Notes: a model not told the origin generated them from the letters alone. Counted from the stretch's first letter, positions 8,798 through 17,880 are shown. The stretch: DNA of 64,000 bases from Ulvibacterium sp965228935 (GCF_965228935.1 NZ_OZ245846.1:1054001-1118000), one strand, 5' to 3'. Translations and numbers: made by a program.

Positions 8798-10453
8798 ATG
8801 AGAAATTATTTTGCTATCTGCCTTACACTTATCCTAACAGTGTCCTGTTCACGTCTCTCCCAAAACCAGGGACACTTGTCCAAAATGGATAGTCTGGCCC
8901 TTGAGCAGGCAGAAATCAATGGTCTATTGGCCAATGAAGGTCTTCAACGTTGCCAACGGTTTGTTACGGATTGGTTGGCCGAGGCGGACTCCACTACTGG
9001 GCTTATCCCAAGAAATCTGGGCGAGAGTTTGGATATCTGGAACGCCCAGGATGCGGCTGCGGACAACTATCCTTTTATGGTCTTAACAACCGCCTTGACC
9101 GACTCAAGCCTTTTCCGAGGACGAATGCTGGATATGTTGCATACGGAGACCCGACTGACCTCTCGTCTTGGCAATCTACCGGACACCTATTCTTTTCGCA
9201 AAAAAGGTTTTGATACCCAAGAATATGATTTGTTCAAATTGTTGTTCGGGGCTTCGGAATACATCAAAGATGGCCTTTTGCCGCTTACCGAATGGTTAGG
9301 CCCCAGCCCTTGGTCCGAAAGGATGATTGCTATTTTGGACGATATCTGGAAATATGCACCGATAGAGACGGCTCATGGAAACATTCCTTCCCCAAATGTG
9401 GAGTTGAATGGTGAAATGTTGCAGGTGCTTTCTCGGGTGTATTGGATGACCGGGGAAGGGAAATATCTGGAGTGGGCCACACGATTGGGAGATTATTATC
9501 TATTGGGAGACCAACATCCCACGCGAGATTTTGAGATTCTCAGGCTCCGGGATCACGGTTGCGAAATTGTATCCGGATTATGTGAGCTTTATGCTACATT
9601 AAGCTTAGCCGACCCTGAAAAAAAAGAAACCTATCGACCCCATATCAATGAGATGCTCAACCGGATTTTGGCTGTAGGCCGAAATGAAGACGGCCTTTTT
9701 TACAACGCGGTCGATCCTAAAAGCGGAGCTGTTAAATGGGAGGGAACAGCGGACAATTTTGGGTATACCCTAAATGGTTTCTATACCGTATTTCAAATCG
9801 ATTCCGTTGAGGCCTACAGGGAGGCCACGGTAAAAGCACTTGAAATACTCGATCAAAAATACCGGAATTATGATTGGGAAAACGGGTCTTCCGATGGATA
9901 TGCCGATGCCATCGAGGGTGCCCTAAATCTATATGCCCGCGAACCACTTTTATCAACAAGGGGTTGGATCGAGAGTGAAATTCAGGTCATGTGGTCCCTA
10001 CAAGATTCCAGCCATCGAAAAAATGCCCAAAAATGGAAAGGCTCAGGGATTATAGAAGGTTGGCACGGGGATGGTAATTTTGCCCGAACCACGATAATGT
10101 ATTGCCTATGGAAAACCCAGGGCACCACCATTCAACCCTGGCGACCGGATATTAAATTTGGGGCCGTTGACGATGATGACGGAGTGATTCTTAGCCTTAA
10201 GGCAGATACGGATTGGAAAGGGATATTGCGATTTGATGCCCCTAGACACCGGGCCATTATGAAAATGCCTGCTGATTGGCCACGAATCAACCAGTTTCCT
10301 GAATGGTTTACCGTAAATACAAATGAAACCTACGAGGTAAAAGACCTTACCTACGGTTCAACTACAAATTATACAGGAAAACAGCTTCTGGAAGGAATCG
10401 AGCTAGCCCTAAAGAAAGGCACCGCATATGCCATTAGGGTAAGTCCTATTTGA
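8798..10453 (+). CDS. Lipoprotein with six-hairpin (alpha/alpha toroid) glycosidase-like fold
   Basis: A 551-residue protein with a lipobox at Cys17 (LTLILTVSC). The sequence is mostly helical with repeated W/Y-D motifs: IWNAQDAAADNYPFMVLTTA, YWMTGEGKYLEWATRLGDYY, LRDHGCEIVSGLCELYATL, DNFGYTLNGFYTVFQID and ENGSSDGYADAIEGALNLY. This helix pairing and the aromatic-rich loops resemble (alpha/alpha)6 barrel enzymes such as unsaturated glucuronyl hydrolases, but I do not see a family I can name, and catalytic residues are not assigned. It starts 21 bases after the sulfatase gene and likely forms an operon with it, so it may act on the same sulfated glycan after or before desulfation. Confidence 0.6.
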   Translation: MRNYFAICLTLILTVSCSRLSQNQGHLSKMDSLALEQAEINGLLANEGLQRCQRFVTDWLAEADSTTGLIPRNLGESLDIWNAQDAAADNYPFMVLTTALTDSSLFRGRMLDMLHTETRLTSRLGNLPDTYSFRKKGFDTQEYDLFKLLFGASEYIKDGLLPLTEWLGPSPWSERMIAILDDIWKYAPIETAHGNIPSPNVELNGEMLQVLSRVYWMTGEGKYLEWATRLGDYYLLGDQHPTRDFEILRLRDHGCEIVSGLCELYATLSLADPEKKETYRPHINEMLNRILAVGRNEDGLFYNAVDPKSGAVKWEGTADNFGYTLNGFYTVFQIDSVEAYREATVKALEILDQKYRNYDWENGSSDGYADAIEGALNLYAREPLLSTRGWIESEIQVMWSLQDSSHRKNAQKWKGSGIIEGWHGDGNFARTTIMYCLWKTQGTTIQPWRPDIKFGAVDDDDGVILSLKADTDWKGILRFDAPRHRAIMKMPADWPRINQFPEWFTVNTNETYEVKDLTYGSTTNYTGKQLLEGIELALKKGTAYAIRVSPI

Positions 10454-10503
10454 AATGTACGATCATTGGTTGGCTCCAAGTTGGGCAGTAGATCAACAAG
10501 TAG

Positions 10504-11478
10504 TTAGGAAACACCTTGCCCCAAATGAAACAAGGCATCCCCTTGGTTGACCACGGCCTGATGATTCACACTAATGACATGTCCATCAAAAGGAGCCTTT
10601 ATTCGCTTGGTATGTTTGGCATAGGTGTCCGTTACAATTCCCATTAATTGCCCTTTTTTTAATTCGCTACCATTGATAATCTCTGGAATGAACATTCCGG
10701 CCGTAGGTGCGCGTAGCCATTTTCGATCTTTAAGAAGAATCGACTCCTTACGTTCTACAAAAAGGGGGTCTCTTTTGGTTATCATCCCAAAGTGTTTCAA
10801 CACATTTAAGATGCCCTGCATACCTTCCAAAATAGCATGATCATCAAAACGCATACTTTCCCCGGCCTCAAAAACAATGGTGGGTTTTCCCATCCGATAA
10901 GCAGCATTTCGAAACGACCCTTTGATCAATCGCGATGCAAAGGAAATCGGTGCGTTAAAGATTTCCGCTAAATCCTTGCTTTTTCCATCCTCTTGGGTAA
11001 AGCGAATCTGTGGGAAATTATGTCGTTGGGCTCCCCCTGTATGGAGGTCAATGGCAAAATCCATTTGGTGCATGATCTCCGTGACATAGTGATAGGCTAT
11101 CCTACTGGCCATGGAGCCGGTCTTTGTACCCGGAAAGCTTCGGTTTACATCTTTCCCATCCGGAACATCCCTGGAAAAGTGGATGAAACCAAAAATGTTG
11201 AGTATGGGTACGGCGATGACCGCACCCTTCTTGACCTTAAATTCCCTTTGCTTCAACATACGGCGAACAATCTCTATACCATTGATCTCGTCCCCGTGCA
11301 ACCCGGCCTGTACCAATAACACAGGGCCAGGCTTTTTGGCGTTGAAGACATATATGGGAATATCGATCAGGGTACCGGTAGGCAAACGATCAATACTAAT
11401 TTTTAAAAGCTTGTTTTCCCCCGGGGCCACGCTCTCACCTCCGACGACGATTTCCCTATTTTCTTCTTCTACGTCCAT
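10504..11478 (-). CDS. Succinylglutamate desuccinylase/aspartoacylase family protein
   Basis: A 324-residue zinc carboxypeptidase-like enzyme (M14 fold). Motifs seen are AGLHGDEINGIEIVRRML (zinc-ligand H and E), GKDVNRSFPG, MDFAIDLHTGG (the third zinc ligand His) and IVFEAGESMRFDD. The C-terminal 60 residues (APTAGMFIPEI, HVISVNHQAVVNQGDALFHL) form a beta domain as in AstE-like proteins. I choose the ATG at 11478 because the longer frame start at 11514 lies deep within rimK. It overlaps the end of rimK by 23 bases. Known family members hydrolyse N-acyl amino acids; pairing with RimK suggests an action on glutamyl or amino-acid amides, which is inference. Confidence 0.8.
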   Translation of the reverse strand: MDVEEENREIVVGGESVAPGENKLLKISIDRLPTGTLIDIPIYVFNAKKPGPVLLVQAGLHGDEINGIEIVRRMLKQREFKVKKGAVIAVPILNIFGFIHFSRDVPDGKDVNRSFPGTKTGSMASRIAYHYVTEIMHQMDFAIDLHTGGAQRHNFPQIRFTQEDGKSKDLAEIFNAPISFASRLIKGSFRNAAYRMGKPTIVFEAGESMRFDDHAILEGMQGILNVLKHFGMITKRDPLFVERKESILLKDRKWLRAPTAGMFIPEIINGSELKKGQLMGIVTDTYAKHTKRIKAPFDGHVISVNHQAVVNQGDALFHLGQGVS

Positions 11479-12346
11479 TTCTCTCAACAAATAAAATGAT
11501 TTCCCGGGCAACATTAATCCCTGTAGCGGCCTCTATACCCCGTAATCCCGGGGAGGCATTGACCTCAATTAGCAAAGGCCCCTTTTTTGAGCGAATCAAA
11601 TCCACTCCAGCTACCCCAAGCCCCAAATGTTTAGCAGCGTTTAGGGCAATGAATTGTTCCTTTGCCGTAGGTTTAATGGATTCCGTGGTACCGCCCCGAT
11701 GCACATTGGATCGGAATTCACCTACTTCGCTGGTTCGTTTCATAGCGGCCACCACTTTGTTCCCGATAACGATAATCCGTATATCCTCACCATTGGATTC
11801 CTCTATATATTTTTGGATAAGGATACTGGTATCCATCTTGTAAAAAGTATCAATGATGGATTTGGCCGATTTTTTGGTCTCTGCCAAAATTACTCCCAAA
11901 CCTTGTGTGCCTTCCTGTAGTTTTATGATGACAGGGGTACCTCCCAAAATTTTGATCTGTTCCTCTATGTTGTCCGGGTTTATGGAAAACAAGGTTTCGG
12001 GTATCGGAATACCTTTCCTGGCCATGATCTGTAAGGTTCGCACTTTATTTCTAGCCCTTGTAATGCCTAGGGAACGTGCAGTACTAAACACCCCGTTCAT
12101 TTCAAACTGCTTTACTATCGCGGCTCCATGACGGGTTACTTTGGCCCCGATCCGTGGAATAACGGCATGGAATTCCTGCGTAATGTTTTCATCCCGTAAA
12201 TAGATCTGAGGTTTGCCCAAACCTAATTTTACCGAGCATTTGGTGTGGTCTATAAGTTCAATGTAGTGTCCAAGCTTTTCCGCCTCCTCGGCTATTCGTT
12301 TGGTTGAATAGACATTCATACTGACGGAAAGAAGTCCAATGTCCAT
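11456..12346 (-). CDS. rimK: RimK-type ATP-grasp ligase (ribosomal protein S6 glutamate ligase family)
   Basis: A 296-residue ATP-grasp enzyme. The N-terminal domain begins MDIGLLSVSMNVYSTKR and includes IPRIGAKVTRHGAAIV. The ATP-grasp core includes PVIIKLQEGTQGLGVILAE, IQKYIEESNGEDIRIIVIG and LLIEVNASPGLRGIEAATG, where the E-x-N pair binds metal. The C-terminus is basic (ERNGRRRRK). RimK adds glutamate residues to the C-terminus of ribosomal protein S6, and related enzymes modify other proteins or cofactors. Length and motifs match RimK well, but the substrate in flavobacteria is not shown here. The last 23 bases overlap the aspartoacylase-like gene, so translation may be coupled. Confidence 0.85.
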   Translation of the reverse strand: MDIGLLSVSMNVYSTKRIAEEAEKLGHYIELIDHTKCSVKLGLGKPQIYLRDENITQEFHAVIPRIGAKVTRHGAAIVKQFEMNGVFSTARSLGITRARNKVRTLQIMARKGIPIPETLFSINPDNIEEQIKILGGTPVIIKLQEGTQGLGVILAETKKSAKSIIDTFYKMDTSILIQKYIEESNGEDIRIIVIGNKVVAAMKRTSEVGEFRSNVHRGGTTESIKPTAKEQFIALNAAKHLGLGVAGVDLIRSKKGPLLIEVNASPGLRGIEAATGINVAREIILFVERNGRRRRK

Positions 12347-12733
12347 TTTAAGAATCGTATGGTATTGTATTTAGGATTGTAATATCGGGGAAAAAAAGGA
12401 CTTCCGCCAACACTCAAGAATTAATATGGCTTTGAAGGGTGTATTTGTAACAAAACTAGTCGTACTTTTTTATAATCTTATCTATTTAATCCCCGGAAGT
12501 CATTATAAGCCGGTCTCAATCCAAGGGTAATACCTAATGGAATACGCCCCCGTCCTGCAACCAACAAACCAGAATTAGACTACTAAGGCTCCAAACAACG
12601 GAAAACCCTTCTCGATAAAAAGGATTTTGTTGAAGATTTCAGCCTAAAATCAAGGTTAATATGGAGAACTCCTAAAACGGTTTTGACCTTTACTTATAAT
12701 ACTTCTAAATAAGGATTATTGGATTGTTGAAAG
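12347..12733. other. Intergenic region between divergent rimK and sdhC
   Basis: About 390 bases between two divergent genes. I see no convincing open reading frame or RNA gene. A copy of the strings ccggaagtc and ggacttccg (near 12400 and 12495) forms a distant inverted repeat of unclear meaning. The right end holds the sdhC promoter, listed separately. Confidence 0.4.
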
Positions 12734-12765
12734 TTTGTTAAAAACTCCCCTGTACAGTAAATTTG
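12734..12765 (+). promoter_or_regulatory. Bacteroidota-type promoter for sdhCAB
   Basis: TTTG at 12734-12737, a 20-base spacer, then TAAATTTG at 12758-12765, which matches the -33 TTTG and -7 TAnnTTTG consensus of Bacteroidota exactly. The sdhC ATG follows at 12785, giving a short leader. Confidence 0.75.
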
Positions 12766-12784
12766 TCATTAAAACCAGCTACTA

Positions 12785-13453
12785 ATGAGTGGATTGATAA
12801 AGTCTTCAATTGCCCGAAAAGTTGTGATGGCGCTTTCGGGTCTATTTTTAGTGATTTTTTTAGTACTACACGTAACCATCAACCTTGCCTCCGTTATTTC
12901 TCCAGAGTTTTTTAATGAAGCGTCCCATTTCATGGGATATAATCCTCTGGTACAATTTGTTATGCAACCCATATTGATTGCAGGGGTTGTTGTCCATTTT
13001 GTCATGGGTTTTGTCCTAGAGTTGCAGAACAAGGCGGCCCGTGGCATAGGTTACGTAAAATATAAAGGTAGTGCCAACGCCCCTTGGGTCTCCAGGAATA
13101 TGATCTATTCGGGATTGGTTATTTTGGCTTTTTTAGGTCTTCACTTTTATGATTTTTGGATTCATGAAATGGCCTATAAATACGTAGCGGCAAACCCAGA
13201 AGATCCCACCCGGTATTATGCGGAGACAGTTGAAAAATTCGCTCCTTTTTGGCGGACCATCCTCTATGTCGTATCCTTTGTGCTGCTAAGTCTTCATTTA
13301 TGGCATGGCTTTGCCTCATCCTTTCAAAGCATGGGCGTCAACAATAAATACACTCCTGCCATCAAATCATTCACAAAACTATTTGCGGTGGTCGTTCCCC
13401 TGGCATTTGCATTCATTGCTATCTACCATCACCTTAACCCAATAACACATTAA
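12785..13453 (+). CDS. sdhC: Succinate dehydrogenase cytochrome b subunit
   Basis: A 222-residue membrane protein with five hydrophobic segments: VVMALSGLFLVIFLVLHVTI, FVMQPILIAGVVVHFVMGF, MIYSGLVILAFLGLHFYDF, ILYVVSFVLLSLHLWHGFA and FAVVVPLAFAFIAIYHHL. Conserved His residues inside or at the ends of these helices (LHVTIN, VVHFVMG, LHFYDF, LHLWHGF) are the likely haem ligands of a di-haem cytochrome b. A single five-helix anchor is the type B form typical of Bacteroidota, where no separate SdhD exists. It anchors SdhAB in the inner membrane and passes electrons to menaquinone. The stop is 2 bases before sdhA. Confidence 0.95.
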   Translation: MSGLIKSSIARKVVMALSGLFLVIFLVLHVTINLASVISPEFFNEASHFMGYNPLVQFVMQPILIAGVVVHFVMGFVLELQNKAARGIGYVKYKGSANAPWVSRNMIYSGLVILAFLGLHFYDFWIHEMAYKYVAANPEDPTRYYAETVEKFAPFWRTILYVVSFVLLSLHLWHGFASSFQSMGVNNKYTPAIKSFTKLFAVVVPLAFAFIAIYHHLNPITH

Positions 13454-13455
13454 TT

Positions 13456-15459
13456 ATGGGCGTATTGGATTCCAAAATTCCTTCAGGACCGTTGGCCGAC
13501 AAATGGGCCAAACATAAAAATGAAATCGACCTTGTAAACCCTGCGAATAAACGAAACATTGATGTTATTGTAGTGGGAACAGGTCTGGCTGGAGGCTCCG
13601 CATCGGCAACCCTTGCCGAGCTTGGCTATAATGTAAAGACCTTCTGTTATCAAGATTCCCCAAGAAGGGCTCATTCCATTGCGGCCCAAGGAGGGGTAAA
13701 TGCGGCTAAAAACTATCAAGGCGATGGCGACAGTGTATATCGCCTTTTCTATGATACCGTTAAGGGGGGCGATTATCGTTCCCGGGAGGCCAATGTATAT
13801 CGGTTGGCCGAGGTATCTTCCAATATCATTGACCAATGTGTGGCCCAAGGGGTACCTTTCGCTAGGGAATACGGAGGTCTTTTGGACAACCGTTCCTTTG
13901 GTGGTGTATTGGTATCCCGTACATTTTACGCCAAGGGCCAGACCGGACAACAATTATTGTTGGGCGCCTATGCCGCGATGAACCGGCAAATTCAAAGGGG
14001 AAAGATAAAATCCTATACCCGACATGAAATGTTGGATTTAGTTCTAGTCGATGGAAAGGCACGCGGAATCATCGCCAGGAATTTGGTCACCGGGGAGATT
14101 GAACGACATTCAGCGCATGCGGTAGTACTGGCCAGTGGAGGTTATGGTAATCTATTCTTCCTCTCCACCTATTGTATGGGGGCCAACGTTATGGCCGCTT
14201 GGAGAGCCCATAAAAAAGGGGCATTCTTTGCCAATCCGTGTTTTACACAAATACATCCCACTTGTATCCCAGTTTCCGGTGACCATCAATCCAAATTGAC
14301 CTTGATGTCCGAGTCCCTAAGAAACGATGGAAGGATTTGGGTGCCCAAACGTTTGGAAGACGCACAGGCTATTCGGGAAGGCAAATTGAAACCGACCCAA
14401 TTAAAAGAAGAGGATCGGGACTACTATTTGGAAAGAAGATATCCGGCATTCGGAAACTTGGTGCCCCGTGATGTTGCCTCAAGAGCTGCCAAGGAACGTT
14501 GTGATGCGGGCCATGGGGTCAATAAAACAGGGGAAGCCGTTTATCTCGATTTTGAGGCGGCCATTATGCGCTATGGGAAGGAAAAAGCCTATACCTCCGG
14601 TATCAAAGATCCGGATAAGGAAACCACACGGAAATTGGGCAAGGAAATCGTAGCCGCAAAGTACGGCAACCTTTTCCAGATGTATGAAAAAATCGTTGAC
14701 GAGAACCCATATGAGACCCCGATGATGATTTATCCTGCAGTCCATTACACCATGGGCGGACTTTGGGTAGATTACAACCTACAGACTACCATTCCCGGTT
14801 GTTATGCGGCGGGAGAGGCCAATTTTAGTGACCATGGAGCCAATCGTTTAGGAGCCTCCGCATTAATGCAAGGCTTGGCGGATGGATATTTTGTCCTACC
14901 CTACACCATAGGTGATTATTTGTCCGATGATATCCGTACAGGGCCCATTTCTACGGATACCCCAGAATTTGATGCCGCCGAGCAGGCGGTCAAGGATAGA
15001 ATTACAAAGTTGATGTCAGCCAAAGGCGAAAACTCCGTGGACTATTATCACAAAAAATTGGGCAAGATTATGTGGAACAAATGTGGTATGTCCAGGAATG
15101 AAAAAGAATTAAAGGAAGCCATTACCGAAATAGCCGAATTGCGAAAAGATTTTTGGGAAAACGTAAAGGTGACCGGGAAGCCCGACGATAAAAATCAAGA
15201 ATTGGAGAAAGCCGGACGTGTGGCCGACTTTTTGGAGCTTGGCGAACTCTTTGCCAAAGATGCCTTACATAGAAACGAATCCTGCGGTGGGCATTTCCGG
15301 GAGGAGTACCAAACCCCTGAGGGCGAAGCCTTACGTGACGACAAGAATTTCAAGTATGTTGCCGCTTGGGAGTACGTCGGCGAGCCCAAAGACTCCAAAT
15401 TGCATAAAGAAGATTTGGTCTATGAAAATATTAAAGTGAAAACAAGGAGTTATAAATAG
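13456..15459 (+). CDS. sdhA: Succinate dehydrogenase/fumarate reductase flavoprotein subunit
   Basis: A 667-residue flavoprotein. The FAD-binding Rossmann start is IDVIVVGTGLAGGSASATLA near residue 36, and AHSIAAQGGVNAAKNY contains the His that would hold FAD covalently. Later motifs are FTQIHPTCIPVSGDH and the active-site region NLVPRDVASRAAKERCD, then PAVHYTMGGLWVDY and GANRLGASALMQGLADG near the FAD ring. It oxidises succinate to fumarate in the TCA cycle and respiratory complex II. Length matches the Bacteroidota form (about 665-670). It is the middle gene of sdhCAB. Direction of catalysis (oxidation or fumarate reduction) cannot be told from sequence alone. Confidence 0.97.
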   Translation: MGVLDSKIPSGPLADKWAKHKNEIDLVNPANKRNIDVIVVGTGLAGGSASATLAELGYNVKTFCYQDSPRRAHSIAAQGGVNAAKNYQGDGDSVYRLFYDTVKGGDYRSREANVYRLAEVSSNIIDQCVAQGVPFAREYGGLLDNRSFGGVLVSRTFYAKGQTGQQLLLGAYAAMNRQIQRGKIKSYTRHEMLDLVLVDGKARGIIARNLVTGEIERHSAHAVVLASGGYGNLFFLSTYCMGANVMAAWRAHKKGAFFANPCFTQIHPTCIPVSGDHQSKLTLMSESLRNDGRIWVPKRLEDAQAIREGKLKPTQLKEEDRDYYLERRYPAFGNLVPRDVASRAAKERCDAGHGVNKTGEAVYLDFEAAIMRYGKEKAYTSGIKDPDKETTRKLGKEIVAAKYGNLFQMYEKIVDENPYETPMMIYPAVHYTMGGLWVDYNLQTTIPGCYAAGEANFSDHGANRLGASALMQGLADGYFVLPYTIGDYLSDDIRTGPISTDTPEFDAAEQAVKDRITKLMSAKGENSVDYYHKKLGKIMWNKCGMSRNEKELKEAITEIAELRKDFWENVKVTGKPDDKNQELEKAGRVADFLELGELFAKDALHRNESCGGHFREEYQTPEGEALRDDKNFKYVAAWEYVGEPKDSKLHKEDLVYENIKVKTRSYK

Positions 15460-15534
15460 GTAACAGTTGTTAGTTGATAGTTTAACAAAACTATGTCAAC
15501 AATGAAAACATATGACGAATAAGCAAAGTTAGTT

Positions 15535-16281
15535 ATGAAAATATATCTAAAAATATGGCGTCAGAAAGATGCAAATTCCAAGGGAAAAATTGTCGATTAT
15601 ACCTTGAATAATGTGGAATCTGACATGTCCTTTTTGGAAATGTTGGACGTCCTTAATGAAGATTTAGTAGCCAAAGGGGAAGAACCCGTAGAGTTTGATC
15701 ATGATTGTAGGGAAGGTATCTGCGGAACCTGTTCGCTTATGATCAATGGACAGCCGCATGGCCCGGATAGATTGATTACCGTTTGTCAACTGCATATGCG
15801 AAGCTTTAATGATGGGGATACCATCGTAATCGAGCCATTTAGGGCCAAAGCTTTTCCCGTAATCAAAGACTTGATCGTTGATCGCACCGCTTTTGATCGT
15901 ATTCAGCAGGCCGGGGGTTACATTTCGGTAAATACATCGGGCAATCCCGTGGATGCCAATGCCATTCCGATTGAAAAACATATTGCCGACAAGGCTATGG
16001 ATGCAGCTACCTGTATCGGCTGTGGTGCCTGTGTTGCCGCCTGTAAAAATGCCAGTGCCATGCTATTTACCTCGGCCAAGGTTTCCCAATTTGCCCTATT
16101 ACCACAAGGTAGGGTGGAAGCCGCCGAAAGGGTTCAGAATATGGTACGCCAAATGGATCTTGAAGGCTTTGGAAACTGTACCAATACCGGTGCTTGCGAA
16201 GTGGAGTGTCCCAAGGGAATTTCCTTGGAGAATATTGCCCGTATGAATAGGGAATATTTGAGTGCCTCCGTAGAAGGATAA
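15535..16281 (+). CDS. sdhB: Succinate dehydrogenase/fumarate reductase iron-sulfur subunit
   Basis: A 248-residue iron-sulfur protein. The N-terminal plant-ferredoxin-like domain has the 2Fe-2S Cys set at residues 58, 63, 66 and 84 (CREGICGTC ... TVC). The C-terminal domain has CIGCGACVAACKN and CTNTGACEVECPKGI for the 4Fe-4S and 3Fe-4S clusters. It carries electrons from SdhA FADH2 to the haems of SdhC. It lies 75 bases after sdhA, and the intervening stretch shows no gene. A strong hairpin terminator follows 22 bases after the stop codon. Confidence 0.97.
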   Translation: MKIYLKIWRQKDANSKGKIVDYTLNNVESDMSFLEMLDVLNEDLVAKGEEPVEFDHDCREGICGTCSLMINGQPHGPDRLITVCQLHMRSFNDGDTIVIEPFRAKAFPVIKDLIVDRTAFDRIQQAGGYISVNTSGNPVDANAIPIEKHIADKAMDAATCIGCGACVAACKNASAMLFTSAKVSQFALLPQGRVEAAERVQNMVRQMDLEGFGNCTNTGACEVECPKGISLENIARMNREYLSASVEG

Positions 16282-16303
16282 AAGCATTTCAAATTTTAAG
16301 AAC

Positions 16304-16340
16304 AAATGCGGGATTCCATCAGATGGAATCCCGCATTTTT
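16304..16340. terminator. Strong bidirectional rho-independent terminator after sdhB
   Basis: Two perfect 17-base arms (16304-16320 and 16322-16338, core GCGGGATTCCATC) form a long hairpin with a loop of about 3 bases. A T run follows on the plus strand, and an A-rich start serves the minus strand. It separates sdhB from the convergent AraC/GyrI-like gene that ends at 16344. Confidence 0.9.
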
Positions 16341-16343
16341 ATT

Positions 16344-17270
16344 TTACTTGACCGGGATACAGATATCCACAAAGAACAATCCCTCGGGGTGTTGCTTGCC
16401 GTTGTTATGATAAATTTCATGGTAATGGCCTTCCCTAAGTTGAAAGTTGTTTTCCGGAATCCAAAGCGTCATGCTATTCCAGGCCTTTTCAAACTCCTCC
16501 ACCTTAATCTGGAAACTCCCTACCGCAAACCTTCCCTTGGGAATGGTACGTTTACCTATTTCACCGTTTATCTCCACATCCCTATCAACGGTCAAACAGG
16601 CACTGGACTGCATTTTTGATTCATCGGTGACCCTGGGACTATCATAATAGATTCCCACCATTTTAGTTTTAGGGAAGTTTAAAAGCCCTCTGGGGCCGGC
16701 CCACTCCATCAATTTTTCATAGGTCTTTCCAATCTCGGAATACGCTCCTTGATGTCTTAGGTGAACCAATTTTAATTCAGGCATTTCCTTTACTTCTACT
16801 TTTGTTTTCATTTGTAACCAGTTTTTTAGATTATCCATGCTGTAAAAGTATTTCTGGAAAGACACTTTGTTTTCTCCTTTCTTGTTTTCGATTTTGCCAA
16901 TCTTGCTGAACTCGCTTTGCCCCTTTTTCTGAAACTCGGTAGCGCTCATTCCATAAAATTTACGAAAGGCCCTTGAGAAGGAATAAATGCTTTTGAAGCC
17001 GTACTGGTGGGCTAATTGGGTCAATGATTCGCTCTTCCCTGGATAAAATAACCGCCCGGCAATCTTTTCAATACGCCTTCGGGTTATGTAACCGTTCGGG
17101 GTCTCGCCCAATAGGGCCGAGAAAATACGATGGAAATGAAAAGACGAGAAACAGGCAATTTTGGATAGTTCTTCCAGGGATAAATCCGCATCCAGGTTGT
17201 TTTCGATATATTCCACAACCTTGTTTATCCTATGGATATATAGTAGCTGTTGTTGATTCCCTTTTTGCAT
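16344..17270 (-). CDS. AraC family regulator with GyrI-like effector-binding domain
   Basis: About 308 residues if translation starts at ATG 17270 (MQKGNQQQLLYIHRINK), which I prefer to the upstream ATG at 17339 because the family starts close to the HTH. The N-terminal AraC HTH pair is LSLEELSKIACFSSFHFHRI and SLTQLAHQYGFKSIYSFSRA. The C-terminal half (VKEMPELKLVHLRHQGAY, KMVGIYYDSPRVTDES, GRFAVGSFQIKVEEFEKAW) is a GyrI-like/AraC_E_bind domain that binds small hydrophobic or drug-like ligands in relatives such as Rob and BltR. It probably activates stress or efflux genes in the cytosol. The target is unknown. Confidence 0.88.
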   Translation of the reverse strand: MQKGNQQQLLYIHRINKVVEYIENNLDADLSLEELSKIACFSSFHFHRIFSALLGETPNGYITRRRIEKIAGRLFYPGKSESLTQLAHQYGFKSIYSFSRAFRKFYGMSATEFQKKGQSEFSKIGKIENKKGENKVSFQKYFYSMDNLKNWLQMKTKVEVKEMPELKLVHLRHQGAYSEIGKTYEKLMEWAGPRGLLNFPKTKMVGIYYDSPRVTDESKMQSSACLTVDRDVEINGEIGKRTIPKGRFAVGSFQIKVEEFEKAWNSMTLWIPENNFQLREGHYHEIYHNNGKQHPEGLFFVDICIPVK

Positions 17271-17397
17271 GCCCCATAAATTTTTTTCTAAAAATAAGGG
17301 TTTCTCACAGAGAAAATCGGGTAGGTTCAAATGTCGCAAGATTCGTTAAATTTTCTGGATGTTTTCCTTTCCAACACACTTTTGGTATTTTTAAACC

Positions 17398-17880
17398 ATG
17401 CCAGAAAACTACTCCGAAGAACGTATTAAGGTGCCTCGATTCAATGAGGAATCAGGGTTCTATACTACCCCGGAACGTTCCAAGATCATGGGGAAGATCC
17501 GAGGCAAGAACACCAAACCCGAGCTAGCCTTTCGAAAGGCGCTCTGGGCAGCAGGATATCGTTATCGAATAGACTACAAGAAATTAATCGGCAAACCTGA
17601 TATTGCCCTAAAAAAATACAAAACGGTGATTTTTATCGATGGGGAATATTGGCACGGCCATAACTGGGAAGAACGGAAGCCAAAAATAAAGACCAATCGG
17701 GAATTTTGGATTGCCAAGATAGAACGTAACATGCAACGGGACAAGGAGGTAAATTTTGAACTAAAAAAATCCGGGTATACTGTCTTTCGTTTTTGGGAGA
17801 GTAAAATAAAAAAGGAGCTCGAAGTCTGTGTAGACCAAGTTATTTCCCATTTGGAATCTGTAAAAAGCTCTTCCAACTAG
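17398..17880 (+). CDS. vsr: Very short patch repair (Vsr) endonuclease
   Basis: A 160-residue endonuclease. Motifs are MGKIRGKNTKPELAFRKAL near residue 31, then GKPDIAL with the catalytic Asp at about 68, and FIDGEYWHGHNW with D81, W85, H86 and H88, all typical of Vsr. The end (GYTVFRFWESKIKKELE) matches the family. Vsr nicks DNA 5' to a T:G mismatch made by deamination of 5-methylcytosine and usually accompanies a cytosine-5 methyltransferase. No methyltransferase is present in the window, so this is an orphan here. It is next to a phage-like repressor pair, which hints at a small accessory patch. Length is slightly longer than the E. coli enzyme because of about 25 extra N-terminal residues. 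Confidence 0.9.
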   Translation: MPENYSEERIKVPRFNEESGFYTTPERSKIMGKIRGKNTKPELAFRKALWAAGYRYRIDYKKLIGKPDIALKKYKTVIFIDGEYWHGHNWEERKPKIKTNREFWIAKIERNMQRDKEVNFELKKSGYTVFRFWESKIKKELEVCVDQVISHLESVKSSSN

